A stretch of DNA of 64,000 nucleotides from contig JNEU01000632.1 in NCBI GenBank assembly GCA_000697475.1, positions 1-64,000 on the forward strand, in the 5' to 3' direction. Each line of letters opens with the position of its first letter. The first letter of the stretch is position 1. This DNA is from Lichtheimia corymbifera B2541 (lineage: Eukaryota; Mucoromycota; Mucoromycetes; Mucorales; Lichtheimiaceae). A program made the translations under genes and the position numbers. The notes beneath the pieces were generated by a model that ran no database searches, was not told the origin of the DNA, and saw only the letters and a list, made by a program, of their open reading frames with translations. Below are positions 63,925-64,000 of this stretch, in pieces.

Positions 63925-64000
63925 ATGTCTGCTGCTGTTCCAGTCAACATTCGTCGTGCTGATGCTGACACGCCTCTTCCAGCCGAGTATTCCACTACTC
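63925..64000 (+). CDS. Probable eIF4E-binding protein (4E-BP), cut by window end
   Basis: Only the first 25 codons are present: MSAAVPVNIRRADADTPLP then AEYSTT. A basic pair, an acidic stretch and LPxxYSTT match the start of animal 4E-BPs (LPPGDYSTTPGG), small repressors of cap-dependent translation. The diagnostic eIF4E-binding site (YxxxxL-phi) would lie beyond the window, so this is inference from the N-terminus. Confidence 0.45.
   Translation, partial: MSAAVPVNIRRADADTPLPAEYSTT

Overview
The window is nuclear DNA of a filamentous fungus, most likely an early-diverging one of the Mucorales type (the order is an inference). The evidence is: genes split by many short introns (about 50-110 bases, GT..AG, a few GC..AG); a myosin-motor chitin synthase; a QDE-1-type RNA-dependent RNA polymerase; mitochondrial assembly factors and splicing subunits typical of a eukaryote; and low-complexity Gln/Asn/Ser/Pro tails. 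No bacterial operon, CRISPR array or convincing tRNA/rRNA gene was seen.

Layout. Positions 1-2085 and about 37345-39446 are inverted copies of one complex repeat. The second copy continues to about 42040 as a satellite-like array with a 330-base period whose units are themselves imperfect palindromes. Between the two copies lies a gene-rich block: CENP-K (-), a SCYL2-type pseudokinase (+), an uncharacterised low-complexity protein (+), an F-box/LRR protein (-), a LARGE-like GT49 glycosyltransferase (+), a full-length ABCC-type transporter that has lost its ATPase motifs (+), a FAR-17a/AIG1-like membrane protein (-), a 2.5 kb gene-poor stretch, a signal-peptide-bearing inorganic pyrophosphatase (+), a sorbitol/xylitol dehydrogenase (-), the tRNA m5C methyltransferase Trm4/NSUN2 (-), a small Ser-rich protein (-), a 68-residue stand-alone WWE protein (+), the SWI/SNF-RSC subunit Swi3/Rsc8 (-) and two small orphan genes (+).

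Right of the repeats are cytochrome c oxidase subunit IV/Cox5 (-), a complex III assembly factor of the UQCC2 type (-), an F-box protein (+), the myosin-motor chitin synthase (-), the rRNA methyltransferase Bud23 (-), mitochondrial ribosomal protein uS13m (+), TFIID subunit TAF7 (+), the RNA-dependent RNA polymerase (-), a small unknown protein (-), an SH3 protein of the Lsb1/Pin3 type (+) and, cut by the window end, the start of a probable eIF4E-binding protein.

The genes are mostly unrelated housekeeping or regulatory loci, not one pathway. The most unusual items are the motif-dead ABCC protein with a 20-base micro-exon, the stand-alone WWE protein, the inverted satellite/palindrome repeat system, and a relic Cys-rich reading frame inside it. 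Exon borders were worked out by eye from splice consensus and frame, so single junctions may be off.
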